A DNA stretch of 64,000 nt, from the NCBI RefSeq assembly GCF_026191915.1, contig NZ_JAIMBY010000002.1, positions 434,001-498,000 on the forward strand. Direction: 5' to 3'. The translations under genes and the position numbers were made by a program. The notes under the pieces are model-generated. The model saw only the letters and a list, made by a program, of their open reading frames with translations. It was not told the DNA's origin and searched no databases. This document shows, piece by piece, positions 44,164-53,639 of this stretch (its first letter is position 1; each line of letters begins with the position of its first letter). The DNA comes from Acidiphilium sp. PA (GTDB lineage: Bacteria; Pseudomonadota; Alphaproteobacteria; Acetobacterales; Acetobacteraceae).

Positions 44164-46398
44164 TCAGATCTTCGGCAAAGTGGCCTGTTGAACGTCTTCC
44201 ACCTGCCTGGAGGGTGGAATCGGTGCGAAATATTCGGTTGCGAGGTCGTCTGCAAGCATATCGAGACTGCTGATGCACTGTTTGAGCGTTTCCGTCAGAT
44301 CGACCGCATCTCTGGCTGCGACCGCGCCGGAGAGACGGCGGAGATCAACCGTAATCCGATCGGCTGCCACCGCTCTCTCAAAAGCGCCGATGCGGCGCAG
44401 GGCGAGACCCAGCGCTTCTGTTTGAAATGCCAAGCTACGCGGGTAATCTGCCGCACCGATCAGCAGACCGATCGCGGTTTCCGGCAGGAGCGGGCCGGCA
44501 TTGACGAATTCGTAAGTCAGCTGCGCATCGGCAAGTTCGATTGCCAGTGCCAGGCTGGGATCGAGCCGCGCGAGCGACCCTGCCAGCAGGACGGTCAGTG
44601 TCTCGGCCAGGGCTTCCGCACGCTCCAAGCGCCGGCCAATCTCGAGAAATACGAACCCACCGCTGCGTGATGCGTCCTCGGCAATTACGCCGTTGAATGT
44701 CGCGACAAATTGCATGCAGGCGGTGAATGTGCGGCAATCATCGCTCAGGGCTAGCGGAATTTGATCGAGCGCACCTTCGATGATCCGCCGCATCGATATG
44801 CTGAAGCGTTCGCCGCACTGGTCCAGCAGGCGGCGTATATCAGTCAGCAGCCGGGTAAGCGGTTTGGTGCGCCCGAGGCTTTCGTGCAACCGGCGCGCGG
44901 ATAGGAATGGTCCGATAATCTCATCGGGTATCAGTTTGGCGCTGACCAGGCAGGCGGCCAGGCTTTCGCGCTGCGCCGCTTCATGCGGGAGGTTGCTGGC
45001 ATCGACGAACCGCGGCAGGGCGATGGCAAGAAGCCGTGCTGCGCCATCGAGGCGTTCGACCATGCGGCCAAGCCAGAGCAGGTCATCGGCGAGGCGGCTC
45101 GGCAGATCCATTGCAGCCTTGCGCGTGGTCCGTGGTGCGTTGCGGTGGGCAGGGCCACGGGATGCCCGATCTGGTTCTTCGGCATCGCGGTCGCCGGAAT
45201 CAATCACCCAAAGATCTTTGATCAGAACGCTGCCATCGGTGCGGGTTGCATGGCCCAATCCGCCGGGCAACACTAGCCAGAACCCGTCGATCCGTAAGGC
45301 ATACAGGCGGACCGTGATGGCTGCGAACTCGAATCGCGCAGCGGCGCCGTCCTGCGTCAAACGGATCGCAATCGGTGCCTGGTCGGCATCGATGGTGCCC
45401 AGGCTCGCGCCCTCATGATCCCCCAGTTGGAGTGGGCGCCCACGTAGCCGATAAAATAAATTTGAGAAACATGATTTAAATTCAGGTAGTTGCAGAACTC
45501 CGCTGCCAGGAATGTTGAGCATCGTCAGCGCGTTATTGCGCAATGCGCGGAATAGTCCCGGAACGCCATGTGACGGTGGACCACCTTGTTCCAACGGATC
45601 GATTGACAGACTCGAGGCTTGGCGCAGCAGAAGATGTACCGGGGTGGAACCGGCCAGGGTACGCAATCGTACCGCCCCGCCCGAACACGATAAATCATCC
45701 GGGCGGAGGACGGTGCCGCCGAGTTGGCGCGCGAGCAGACGGGTGTCGGCCATGTCTGCGTCCGCTTCCGCGATCAGCCCGATCGGCCCGCCCGCCGCCA
45801 TGACGTGCAGCATGTCCTGCAGCGTTTCAATCACCGGGCGCTGGCTCGCCAGGGTTACGGCGCCAAAGAGTTCGGGCATCACGTCGGCGACGAACCGGCG
45901 AATGGCGAGCGCCAGACCGAGCCCTGGCGCGCGGTCCGTATGGTCGCGCAGAACGCGGAAACCGCCGTCGGGGTAACGGATCAGATCGACGGCGTATGAC
46001 GCGAGGCGGGGTGCGGTGAACCCTGGTTGACGGGCGAGTTGACGAATGAACTGCGGTGTCTCGAATAACGGATCGCCGGGTAGGCTCCCATCGGCGATCA
46101 AGGATTGGGCACCGTAAACGTCATCGAGAACGTCTGCCAGAAATTCAGCGCGCTCGACGATCGCCTCGGCCAGGGTCGCAAATTCGAAATCCATCAGCGG
46201 AATTGGGATCGGATCGAGCCGAAGAGACCGCGCGATGCCGCTCGGCGATTCGTATTGGGCGCGGCGGTCGAGTGCCGCGGCCCGCGCGGCGAACTCGTCC
46301 GGGCCAATCGCCCGCATAGCGTTGATCACCGGCCGCCATGGCGCCCGGATCTGGCCTTTTGCATCGATCAGGCCGCCGATGGCGTCTCCTCCAAGCAT
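44164..46398 (-). CDS. Fused circularly permuted ATP-grasp and alpha-E protein, ATP-grasp motifs degenerate
   Basis: 744 residues. The N-terminal part (to about 430) resembles the COG2308 ATP-grasp of the 46526 gene: GGFRVLRDHTDRAPGL aligns with the EDNARTPSG region, and FWLVLPGGLGHATRTDGSVLIKDLWVI with the terminal motif. The Lys loop KPVGESGGYG and the SSQGGGSKDTW block have no counterpart, so ATP-grasp chemistry is probably lost. The C-terminal part (from LADDLLWLGRMVERLDGAARLL) is an alpha-E domain (COG2307, DUF403). It is divergent from the two-gene version, with a 127-bp shared promoter region. Confidence 0.85.
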   Translation of the reverse strand: MLGGDAIGGLIDAKGQIRAPWRPVINAMRAIGPDEFAARAAALDRRAQYESPSGIARSLRLDPIPIPLMDFEFATLAEAIVERAEFLADVLDDVYGAQSLIADGSLPGDPLFETPQFIRQLARQPGFTAPRLASYAVDLIRYPDGGFRVLRDHTDRAPGLGLALAIRRFVADVMPELFGAVTLASQRPVIETLQDMLHVMAAGGPIGLIAEADADMADTRLLARQLGGTVLRPDDLSCSGGAVRLRTLAGSTPVHLLLRQASSLSIDPLEQGGPPSHGVPGLFRALRNNALTMLNIPGSGVLQLPEFKSCFSNLFYRLRGRPLQLGDHEGASLGTIDADQAPIAIRLTQDGAAARFEFAAITVRLYALRIDGFWLVLPGGLGHATRTDGSVLIKDLWVIDSGDRDAEEPDRASRGPAHRNAPRTTRKAAMDLPSRLADDLLWLGRMVERLDGAARLLAIALPRFVDASNLPHEAAQRESLAACLVSAKLIPDEIIGPFLSARRLHESLGRTKPLTRLLTDIRRLLDQCGERFSISMRRIIEGALDQIPLALSDDCRTFTACMQFVATFNGVIAEDASRSGGFVFLEIGRRLERAEALAETLTVLLAGSLARLDPSLALAIELADAQLTYEFVNAGPLLPETAIGLLIGAADYPRSLAFQTEALGLALRRIGAFERAVAADRITVDLRRLSGAVAARDAVDLTETLKQCISSLDMLADDLATEYFAPIPPSRQVEDVQQATLPKI

Positions 46399-46525
46399 CG
46401 TTATGGCATATCAGACAGTCCCGTTCCGTGCGAGAGCGGCGTGGTGTCTAATCGCTTGGGACAATTTTCTTGTTGCATCGCGGCGGTGGCGTGACAAACA
46501 TGAGACAGGCATAGAGGAGCGGATA

Positions 46526-47983
46526 ATGGACGATGAACGCGCCGGGATCTTCGCAGGTTACGCTCCCGAACAATATTTTTGCGAGTTGACCCGCCAGCGC
46601 GCCGACGATGCCGGTGTGCCGGCGCTGGTCCGCGAGCGGTTGGGGCGGATCGGGGTCGATGCGCTGCGCGCCCGCGCTGATCTTGCCGAAACCGATCTGA
46701 TCGACCTTGGAATCACCTTCACAGTCTATTCGGATGCAACCGCGATCGACCGGATTTTGCCGTTCGACTGTATTCCCCGCATTATCACACCATCGGAATG
46801 GCAGCAGATTGAGACCGGGGCGATCCAGCGGGTCACGGCGCTGAACGCATTTCTCAACGACATTTACCATGAGGCGAAGATCATCCGCGATGGCGTGATT
46901 CCGGCGGATCTGGTGTTCGGCAATGCGAATTATCGCCCCGAGATGCGCGATTTTGCGGTCAGTCACGGCACCTATGTGCATGTTTGCGGGATCGATATCA
47001 TCCGCGACCAAAGTGGCGACTTCCGTATCCTCGAGGACAATGCCCGCACCCCGTCCGGCGTGTCTTACGTCATCGAAAACCGGCATCTGATGTTGCGCGC
47101 TTTTCCGGATTTAATGTCAGGCGTCAAACTGCGCCCGGTTGATGACTATGGCCGCCGCCTGCGCGCCGCGATGACCGAGATCGCACCGGCGGACGTCGGA
47201 GATCCGCAAGTCGTTCTCCTGTCGCCTGGCATTTATAATTCCGCCTATTTTGAACACGTGTTTCTCGCGCGCGAAATGGGCGTGCCGCTGGTTCAGGGGT
47301 CAGACCTGACCGTCGAGAACGACCGGGTCTATATGCGCACCACGTCTGGACTACGACGGGTCCACACTATTTACCGGCGCCTGAACGATGATTTCCTCGA
47401 CCCTGAGGTGTTTCGCCCGGAGAGTATGCTCGGCGTGCCTGGTCTGATCCGCGCATGGCGGGCGGGGACGGTCGCGCTGGCCAACGCGGTCGGTACCGGG
47501 GTCGCCGACGACAAGGCGGTTTATGCCTATATGCCACGGATTATAAAGTATTATCTAGGCGAGGAGGCGATTATCCAGAACGTCCAGACCAATATTTGCC
47601 GAGAGCCCGAAGGGTTGGCCTATACGCTCGCGCATCTGGATGAATTGGTAATCAAACCAGTCGGTGAATCGGGCGGCTACGGTATCACGATTGGTCCGCG
47701 CGCAAGCAAGGCGGAACTCGAGGCTGCGCGTGCAGCGCTGATCGCCGATCCGGACCAGTGGATCAGCCAGCCGATGATCGCACTTTCCGTCGCACCGACG
47801 CTGGCCGAAGAGGGGATTGGGCCGCGGCATCTCGATTTGCGGCCGTTCGTGATTACCGGACGCAACAGCTGGGTCTTACCCGGTGGGTTGACGCGGGTGG
47901 CGATGAAGCGCGGCTCCCTGATCGTCAATTCGTCCCAGGGCGGCGGATCGAAAGATACCTGGGTGTTGGCGGGGGGGCAGTGA
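46526..47983 (+). CDS. Circularly permuted ATP-grasp amidoligase-like protein (COG2308)
   Basis: 485 residues from ATG 46526, preceded by GAGGAG. The ATP-grasp features are intact: FRILEDNARTPSGVSYVIENR, YMPRIIKYYLGEE, LVIKPVGESGGYGI (nucleotide Lys loop) and NSSQGGGSKDTWVL at the C-terminus. Proteins of this family are predicted to form amide or peptide bonds and are encoded with alpha-E, transglutaminase-like and proteasome-like proteins. Here the alpha-E gene follows by 2 nt. Start codons further upstream lie over the divergent gene and were not used. Confidence 0.92.
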   Translation: MDDERAGIFAGYAPEQYFCELTRQRADDAGVPALVRERLGRIGVDALRARADLAETDLIDLGITFTVYSDATAIDRILPFDCIPRIITPSEWQQIETGAIQRVTALNAFLNDIYHEAKIIRDGVIPADLVFGNANYRPEMRDFAVSHGTYVHVCGIDIIRDQSGDFRILEDNARTPSGVSYVIENRHLMLRAFPDLMSGVKLRPVDDYGRRLRAAMTEIAPADVGDPQVVLLSPGIYNSAYFEHVFLAREMGVPLVQGSDLTVENDRVYMRTTSGLRRVHTIYRRLNDDFLDPEVFRPESMLGVPGLIRAWRAGTVALANAVGTGVADDKAVYAYMPRIIKYYLGEEAIIQNVQTNICREPEGLAYTLAHLDELVIKPVGESGGYGITIGPRASKAELEAARAALIADPDQWISQPMIALSVAPTLAEEGIGPRHLDLRPFVITGRNSWVLPGGLTRVAMKRGSLIVNSSQGGGSKDTWVLAGGQ

Positions 47984-47985
47984 CG

Positions 47986-48996
47986 ATGCGAGTCGAACCG
48001 GTTTTGCTAGCGCGCGACGCCGAAGGCTTGTTCTGGATGGCCCGCTATCTCGAACGGGTTGAGAATCTGGCCCGGTTGATCGATGTGGTGCAGAGTTTCG
48101 AAAGCCCGGGGCGCGAGGCGGAGTCCTGGACAGCGCTCGTCGCCATCATGTCCGATCAGGATAAATTCGACAGCTACGAGGCTGCGAGCAATCCCGATGC
48201 AGTCAAACAACTCTATCTGCTCGACCGCACCAATCCCACCAGCATTCCCTTCTGCCTCGATAACGCGCGGACCAACGCGCGGACGCTCCGCCCGCTGATC
48301 AGCACCGAGATGTGGCGCCAGATCAATGTGTTCCATCGCTTCGTGATGGGGGTGAAGCCCGCCGATCTCGATGGTGACCGGCTGTCGCGCCTGTGCACGA
48401 AAATCAAGGAGTCAGTGCAGACCCATACCGGCATTACCGAAGGCACGATGTATCGCGATCAGGGTTGGCAGTTTTATCAACTGGGTCGGCTGATCGAACG
48501 CGCCGACCAGACCACCCGCCTGCTCGATATCAAATACCGCCTGCTGGTGCCACGCGACCGAGAGGCACGGCGCCTGACCGAATTGACCATGTGGAACGCG
48601 GTGCTGCGGGCCGCTGCGGGCTATCACGCGTTCAAGCGCCTCGCCCGGGCCGAATTTTCAGCGGAGGACGTGGCGGGATTTCTACTGCGCGATCCCTCGT
48701 TCCCGCGCTCGGTGTTTCTGTCAGTGCGGCGTGCGGAGTATCATCTGGATGAATTGCGCCGGGTACATCATGTACCCAACACCAGTGATGCGGTGGAGCA
48801 GGCGGAGTTTCTGCGCGAGTTCATTCTGGAGCGGCCGATGGATCAGGTGCTGGAAGGCGATCTGCACGGGTTTTTGGACATGGTGCAGATCCAATTGAGC
48901 GAACTGGCCGGCGCGATCGGGCGATCGTTCTTCCGCGACTGGCGCCCCGAAGCACTTGCAGCGCCAGCCGAGCAGGGCCAGACGCAGCTCGCCTAG
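47986..48996 (+). CDS. Alpha-E domain protein (COG2307, DUF403)
   Basis: 336 residues, mostly helical. The N-terminus ARDAEGLFWMARYLERVENLARLIDV carries the characteristic WxxRYxERxE pattern, repeated in FYQLGRLIERADQTTRLLD. The role of this family is unproven; constant association with the permuted ATP-grasp suggests a partner or acceptor role. The gene starts 2 nt after the ATP-grasp stop. Confidence 0.92.
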   Translation: MRVEPVLLARDAEGLFWMARYLERVENLARLIDVVQSFESPGREAESWTALVAIMSDQDKFDSYEAASNPDAVKQLYLLDRTNPTSIPFCLDNARTNARTLRPLISTEMWRQINVFHRFVMGVKPADLDGDRLSRLCTKIKESVQTHTGITEGTMYRDQGWQFYQLGRLIERADQTTRLLDIKYRLLVPRDREARRLTELTMWNAVLRAAAGYHAFKRLARAEFSAEDVAGFLLRDPSFPRSVFLSVRRAEYHLDELRRVHHVPNTSDAVEQAEFLREFILERPMDQVLEGDLHGFLDMVQIQLSELAGAIGRSFFRDWRPEALAAPAEQGQTQLA

Positions 48997-49447
48997 ATCA
49001 CGCGGTCGCGAGACTGCTACGCACCGCTGCGCGGAGGACCCGCGCACGCTCTACCATGCCTTGCGGCTGAGTTTTCCGCCATCGGTCATCAGCGCATCGA
49101 TTGCGCCGAGCACGCAACAGTGGAGCCTCATTGATGCCAAGGGGTCCAGGCTGAAAGGCAGTCCGAACGTCTGCCAGGCCGCGCGGCGATATTCGCGTCG
49201 TCCGACTTTCGCTGCGCCCCGCGAACCCTGGACTGTTATGGCTCCTGCCATCCGGGAAAAACCACGACAGCATTCGAGTCCGGGGATATAAAACCTAACT
49301 GAGGGTGATACAACTGAAGCAGCCGTTATCGATAAGGGGAGGCTTTGACAACGAACTAAGATCGTGTCGCGATTGCCGTCGGGGCGTTCATCTGCCATAG
49401 CGCCGGCGGCACCATCCTTATAGCGCCGACCAGGGGAGACAACGAAC
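48997..49447. other. 451-bp intergenic region, promoter of tcu genes
   Basis: No convincing gene. The minus strand over about 49051-49290 translates to a protein-like stretch (LASMRLHCCVLGAIDALMTD) that could be a remnant, but it has no recognisable family. TTGACA at 49345-49350 may be a -35 element for the transporter gene; a good -10 at the proper spacing is not evident. Confidence 0.4.
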
Positions 49448-50761
49448 GTGCAAGCAATCAACGCCAGCGGACCCGTTCCAACAACAAAACAAATCACGAA
49501 GGTCGCGATCGCCAGCATCGTCGGCTCGGTGATCGAACAGTACGATTTCCTGGTCACCGGAATCATCGCTGCAACTGTATGGGGCGGCATCTTCTTCAAG
49601 CTCCACGCGCTCGCCGCCGTTGCTGCCGCAATCGGCGTCTACGGCATCGGTATCATGATCCGCCCTGTCGGCGCCTACATCTTCGGCAATATCGCCGATC
49701 GCGCCGGCCGCAAGAATGCCTTGGTCTACGCCCTCGTGCTGATGGGTGTCAGTACCCTGCTGATCGGCCTGACCCCAACCTACGCCACTATCGGGGTCGC
49801 CGCACCCATTCTGCTGATCGTGTTTCGTCTCGCCCAGGGCATCAGTTTCGGCGCCGAGTTCGGCACCGCATCCACCTGGGTGATCGAGCAGGCGGCTAAT
49901 TCCAAATACCGCGCGTTCTGGGGCGCCTGGGTCGGCTTCGCGATCCCGATCGGCCTGCTGCTGGGCTTCGGGTCGGTAATTTTTGTTAAATCTCTGATGT
50001 CCGCGGCCGATTTTATCGCTTATGGCTGGCGCATCTTCTTTTTCATCGGCTTCGCTGTCGCCATCGTTGGCCTGGTTATTCGCCTGCGCACGGAGGACAG
50101 CTATCTGTTTGAAACGTTGCGCAGCGAGCGTAAAGTGCTCGATTATCCGGCCGCGCGTGTCTGGCGCGAAATGCCGCTGCGGATCCTGCGCACGTCGGTC
50201 GTCAATGCCATGTTCAGCGGCGCATTCTTTCTGTGTTTTGTCTTTGGCACCAGCTACATGAAAGTGGTTGGCTTCACCGCCGGCCAAGCCGAAGCGATCG
50301 GGCTGATCGCTGCCGCCGCAATGTTGATATTCATGATTATCGGCGCCTTCCTGGCCGATCGGCTCAGCCGCCGCACTGTCCTGCTCACGTCGGCCATCGT
50401 ATTCCTGATTTTCGCGATTCCCTATTTTTATCTGATCAACACGCATCAACTCGTCCTCGCCGCGATTGCCGAAATCATTGGCTTCGGCTTCGTGTTCGGC
50501 TTCGGCTACGGTGCGATCCCGGCCTTCTACACCGAAAATTTTCCAACCCGCTACCGCGCCTCGGGTGCGAGCGCCGGCTATCAGATCTCGCAGGTCTATG
50601 GCGGCGGTCTGATCCCGATTCTGGCCGGCCTCATCCTCCACAGCGTCGGCATCAAGCACGCCTTTATCTATATCGGCCTGCTCGTGATGGCGTATGCGCT
50701 GATGGCAATCGTGGCGATCCTCTCCACCCGCGAAACGAAGGGGATCGACCTGTCTGATTGA
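49448..50761 (+). CDS. tcuC: MFS metabolite:H+ symporter, tricarballylate/citrate type
   Basis: 437 residues, about twelve membrane segments, GTG start. MHS-family motifs: VIEQYDFLVTG in helix 1, GNIADRAGRKNALV after helix 2, and FRLAQGISFGAEFGTAS. The genes that follow are tcuA and tcuB, so uptake of tricarballylate or a related tricarboxylate is the best guess. In Salmonella the order is tcuRABC; here the transporter comes first and no LysR-type tcuR is visible. Confidence 0.82.
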   Translation: MQAINASGPVPTTKQITKVAIASIVGSVIEQYDFLVTGIIAATVWGGIFFKLHALAAVAAAIGVYGIGIMIRPVGAYIFGNIADRAGRKNALVYALVLMGVSTLLIGLTPTYATIGVAAPILLIVFRLAQGISFGAEFGTASTWVIEQAANSKYRAFWGAWVGFAIPIGLLLGFGSVIFVKSLMSAADFIAYGWRIFFFIGFAVAIVGLVIRLRTEDSYLFETLRSERKVLDYPAARVWREMPLRILRTSVVNAMFSGAFFLCFVFGTSYMKVVGFTAGQAEAIGLIAAAAMLIFMIIGAFLADRLSRRTVLLTSAIVFLIFAIPYFYLINTHQLVLAAIAEIIGFGFVFGFGYGAIPAFYTENFPTRYRASGASAGYQISQVYGGGLIPILAGLILHSVGIKHAFIYIGLLVMAYALMAIVAILSTRETKGIDLSD

Positions 50762-50788
50762 TCGCAAGACCTTGCCGCCTGCTGAACC

Positions 50789-52216
50789 ATGACCACGTCG
50801 CCACGTAGGATGTTAGCCGCGGAAGTCGAAACCGAGACGTGGGATGTGTTGGTCGTGGGCGGGGGCAATGCGGCCCTGTGCGCGGCCATTACTGCCCGCG
50901 AAGCCGGTGCCCGCGTCGTGCTGCTCGAACACGCGCCACCGGCATTTCGCGGCGGCAATTCGCGCCACACCCGCAATCTACGCGCCATGCATGATGCACC
51001 GCACGGCGTGCTGGTCGATACCTATGGCGAAGACGAATACTGGGATGATCTGCTGCGCGTGACTGGCGGCGCCACCGACGAGCATCTCGCCCGCATGACC
51101 ATCCGCGCCTCTGCCGCCGCACCCGCCTGGATGACTGCGCGCGGGGTCAATTTCCAGCCCTCCCTGACCGGCACCCTTAGCCTCGGCCGCACCAACGCGT
51201 TCTTCCTCGGCGGGGGGAAGGCGTTGGTGAACGCGTATTTCGCCACCGCCGAACGCCTTGGCGTCACCATCCTCTACGATACCGAGGTTACCAGTATCAC
51301 CCTCGATGATGGTTTTGCGCGCGAGGTTACCGCAGTCAGCCGTGGCTTTCCACTCACCCTGCGCGCCCGCGCCGTGGTCGTAGCCAGCGGCGGCTTTCAG
51401 GCTAACGCCGCTTGGATGCGCGAATCCTGGGGCGAAGCGGCCGATAATTTCATCATACGCGGCACGCCCTACGCACAGGGCACCGTGCTGCGTGACCTGC
51501 TTGGGCAAGGCGTGCAACACGTGGGCGATGCCACCCAGTGTCACGCCGTCGCCATCGATGCGCGCGCCCCGAAATACGACGGCGGCATCGTCACCAGGCT
51601 CGATTGTGTCCCCTTCAGCATCGTGGTCGATCGCGACGCACAACGGTTCTATGACGAAGGTGAAGACGTCTGGCCGAAGCGCTACGCCATCTGGGGCCGC
51701 CTGGTGGCGCAACGTCCGGGCCAGATCGCGTACTCTATTATCGATGCGAAGGCAGAACCCCTGTTCATGCCCTCCGTCTTTCCCGCGATCCGCGCCGATA
51801 CCATCGCCGAACTGGCACGCCAGCTCGGCCTCAATCCGGCAGCACTCGAAGCGACCGTCAAAACCTACAACGCGGCCGTGGTGCCCGGTGTGTTCGACAG
51901 CAGCAAACTTGATTTCTGCCGCACCGAAGGGCTCGATCCGCCGAAGACCCATTGGGCCCGCGCCATCGATACGCCGCCCTTCATCGGCTATCCGCTGCGC
52001 CCGGGCATCACCTTCACCTATCTCGGCGTGCAGGTGAACGACCGCGCCCAGGTCCTGATGCAGGACGGCAGACCCGCCGCGAACCTATGGGCGAGCGGTG
52101 AGATAATGGCCGGCAATATCCTGGGGCAGGGCTATCTTGCCGGCTTCGGCATGACCATAGGCACCGTGTTCGGCCGACTCGCGGGCGAGGAGGCCGCACG
52201 TTATGCCAGAAACTGA
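50789..52216 (+). CDS. tcuA: FAD-dependent tricarballylate dehydrogenase
   Basis: Oxidises tricarballylate to cis-aconitate, passing electrons to TcuB. 475 residues. The FAD site is WDVLVVGGGNAALCAAITARE, followed by APPAFRGGNSRHTRN, and the C-terminus has LWASGEIMAGNILGQGYLAGFG, all as in fumarate reductase/TcuA flavoproteins. It overlaps tcuB by 14 nt. Confidence 0.93.
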   Translation: MTTSPRRMLAAEVETETWDVLVVGGGNAALCAAITAREAGARVVLLEHAPPAFRGGNSRHTRNLRAMHDAPHGVLVDTYGEDEYWDDLLRVTGGATDEHLARMTIRASAAAPAWMTARGVNFQPSLTGTLSLGRTNAFFLGGGKALVNAYFATAERLGVTILYDTEVTSITLDDGFAREVTAVSRGFPLTLRARAVVVASGGFQANAAWMRESWGEAADNFIIRGTPYAQGTVLRDLLGQGVQHVGDATQCHAVAIDARAPKYDGGIVTRLDCVPFSIVVDRDAQRFYDEGEDVWPKRYAIWGRLVAQRPGQIAYSIIDAKAEPLFMPSVFPAIRADTIAELARQLGLNPAALEATVKTYNAAVVPGVFDSSKLDFCRTEGLDPPKTHWARAIDTPPFIGYPLRPGITFTYLGVQVNDRAQVLMQDGRPAANLWASGEIMAGNILGQGYLAGFGMTIGTVFGRLAGEEAARYARN

Positions 52217-53288
52217 CAGCGCACTGTCGACGACCATGACTGAGGCGCGCCGCGTCATGGAAATCTGCAACGCGTGCCGCTACTGCGAAGGCTTCTGTGC
52301 CGTGTTCCCGGCTATGGCGCTCCATCGCGACTTCGCCAATGCCGATCTCAATCGCCTGGCCAATCTCTGTCACAACTGCAAAGCCTGCTACTATGCGTGC
52401 CAATACGCGCCGCCGCACCCGTTCGGCGTCAACGTGCCGCAGACTTTCGCGATCCTGCGCGACGAATCGTACCGGGCCTATGCCTGGCCCCGGCCGCTCG
52501 CTGCCGCCTTCGCGCGCAACGGCACGGTCGTCGCACTTACCACCGGCCTTAGCCTCGCGTTGGTCCTAATCCTGACGGATTCGTTGACCGCACCTGGAAT
52601 TCTGATACGCGCCTGGACCGGACGCGATGCGTTCTACCGGGTAATCCCCTGGGCCGCGATGTCGGGCATCGCCGCAATCACGCTGTTGTTCTCGATGCTG
52701 GCACTGACGATGGGAGGCATGGCGTTCTGGCGGGAGAGCAGACCGGACCGCCCGGTTACCGGACGCGCTGTGCTGCGCGGTCTGCACGACGCACTGACCC
52801 TGAAAAATCTCGGTGGTGGCGGCCATGGCTGCAATGATCGTGATGGCGCCTTCTCTACGCTCCGGCGCCGGTTTCACCATGCTATGGCCTATGGCTTCGC
52901 TGCCTGTTTCGCTGCAACCAGCGTCGCCGCATTTGAAGCCTACGTGCTCGGCCTACCCGCGCCATATCCCTGGTTGAGCGCCCCGGTCATTCTCGGCGTC
53001 GTCGGCGGAGCAGGGCTGCTGGTCGGCACCTCCGGCCTGATCGGTCTTAAATTCACTACCGATCCCACAGCAACCGCACCTGCCCTCCTTGGTGCTGACC
53101 TCGCCCTGCTGGCCCTGCTGTGGTTTGCCGCTGCAACCGGCATCACACTACTGCTATTTCGCGCCTCTGCGGCTATGGGCCCACTGCTCGCCCTGCACCT
53201 CGGGTTCATCCTCGCGCTGTTCATAGTGCTGCCCTACAGTAAATTCGTCCATGCAATATACCGCACCCTGGCTTTGATCGCGCGGTAA
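52203..53288 (+). CDS. tcuB: Tricarballylate utilisation iron-sulfur membrane protein
   Basis: Accepts electrons from reduced TcuA and passes them to the membrane chain. 361 residues. Two 4Fe-4S motifs lie at the N-terminus: CNACRYCEGFCAVFP and CHNCKACYYACQYAPPHPFG. Several membrane helices follow (TTGLSLALVLIL, GLLVGTSGLIGL, LALHLGFILALFIVLPY). Also known as the CitB-type cofactor in citrate/tricarballylate loci. Confidence 0.92.
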   Translation: MPETDSALSTTMTEARRVMEICNACRYCEGFCAVFPAMALHRDFANADLNRLANLCHNCKACYYACQYAPPHPFGVNVPQTFAILRDESYRAYAWPRPLAAAFARNGTVVALTTGLSLALVLILTDSLTAPGILIRAWTGRDAFYRVIPWAAMSGIAAITLLFSMLALTMGGMAFWRESRPDRPVTGRAVLRGLHDALTLKNLGGGGHGCNDRDGAFSTLRRRFHHAMAYGFAACFAATSVAAFEAYVLGLPAPYPWLSAPVILGVVGGAGLLVGTSGLIGLKFTTDPTATAPALLGADLALLALLWFAAATGITLLLFRASAAMGPLLALHLGFILALFIVLPYSKFVHAIYRTLALIAR

Positions 53289-53639
53289 GCGCCGCACAGT
53301 CTCCGCCTTGCCGCCCGCATTCCGCCATGATTCAACTGTTGAACGATCGCATCGGTATCGCGGAACCTCATGCTATGCACCATCGCTCCCTGCTCGACCT
53401 CGCCGTTGCCGCCATCGGGCTGACCCCGGTTGGTCATCGCACCGCCATTCCGTCACAGCGGGGGGCTGTCGACCCGGTCGGCACGACGCAAGCGACAATC
53501 GACGATGACTGGCTGACCAGCCATTGGATTGCCATGCCCGAAGCCCAATTTGGCGACAGCGACGCCGTGGCCTGAGGGATCCGGGGCGCCGGGTCACTCT
53601 GCCGTCGTTCCGTTACAAGCCTATGGTGCAACCGTTGCA
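53289..53639. other. 351-bp gap with one doubtful small reading frame
   Basis: An 82-codon frame (53327-53575, plus strand, MIQLLNDRIGIAEPHAMHH) has no ribosome-binding site of note and no recognisable family. Nothing else is seen. The gap separates the tcu genes from the envelope glycan genes. Confidence 0.3.

Noticed and set aside
49051-49290. Possible gene remnant on the minus strand upstream of tcuC
   Set aside because: The translation looks somewhat protein-like, but there is no start, no family match and no supporting context.
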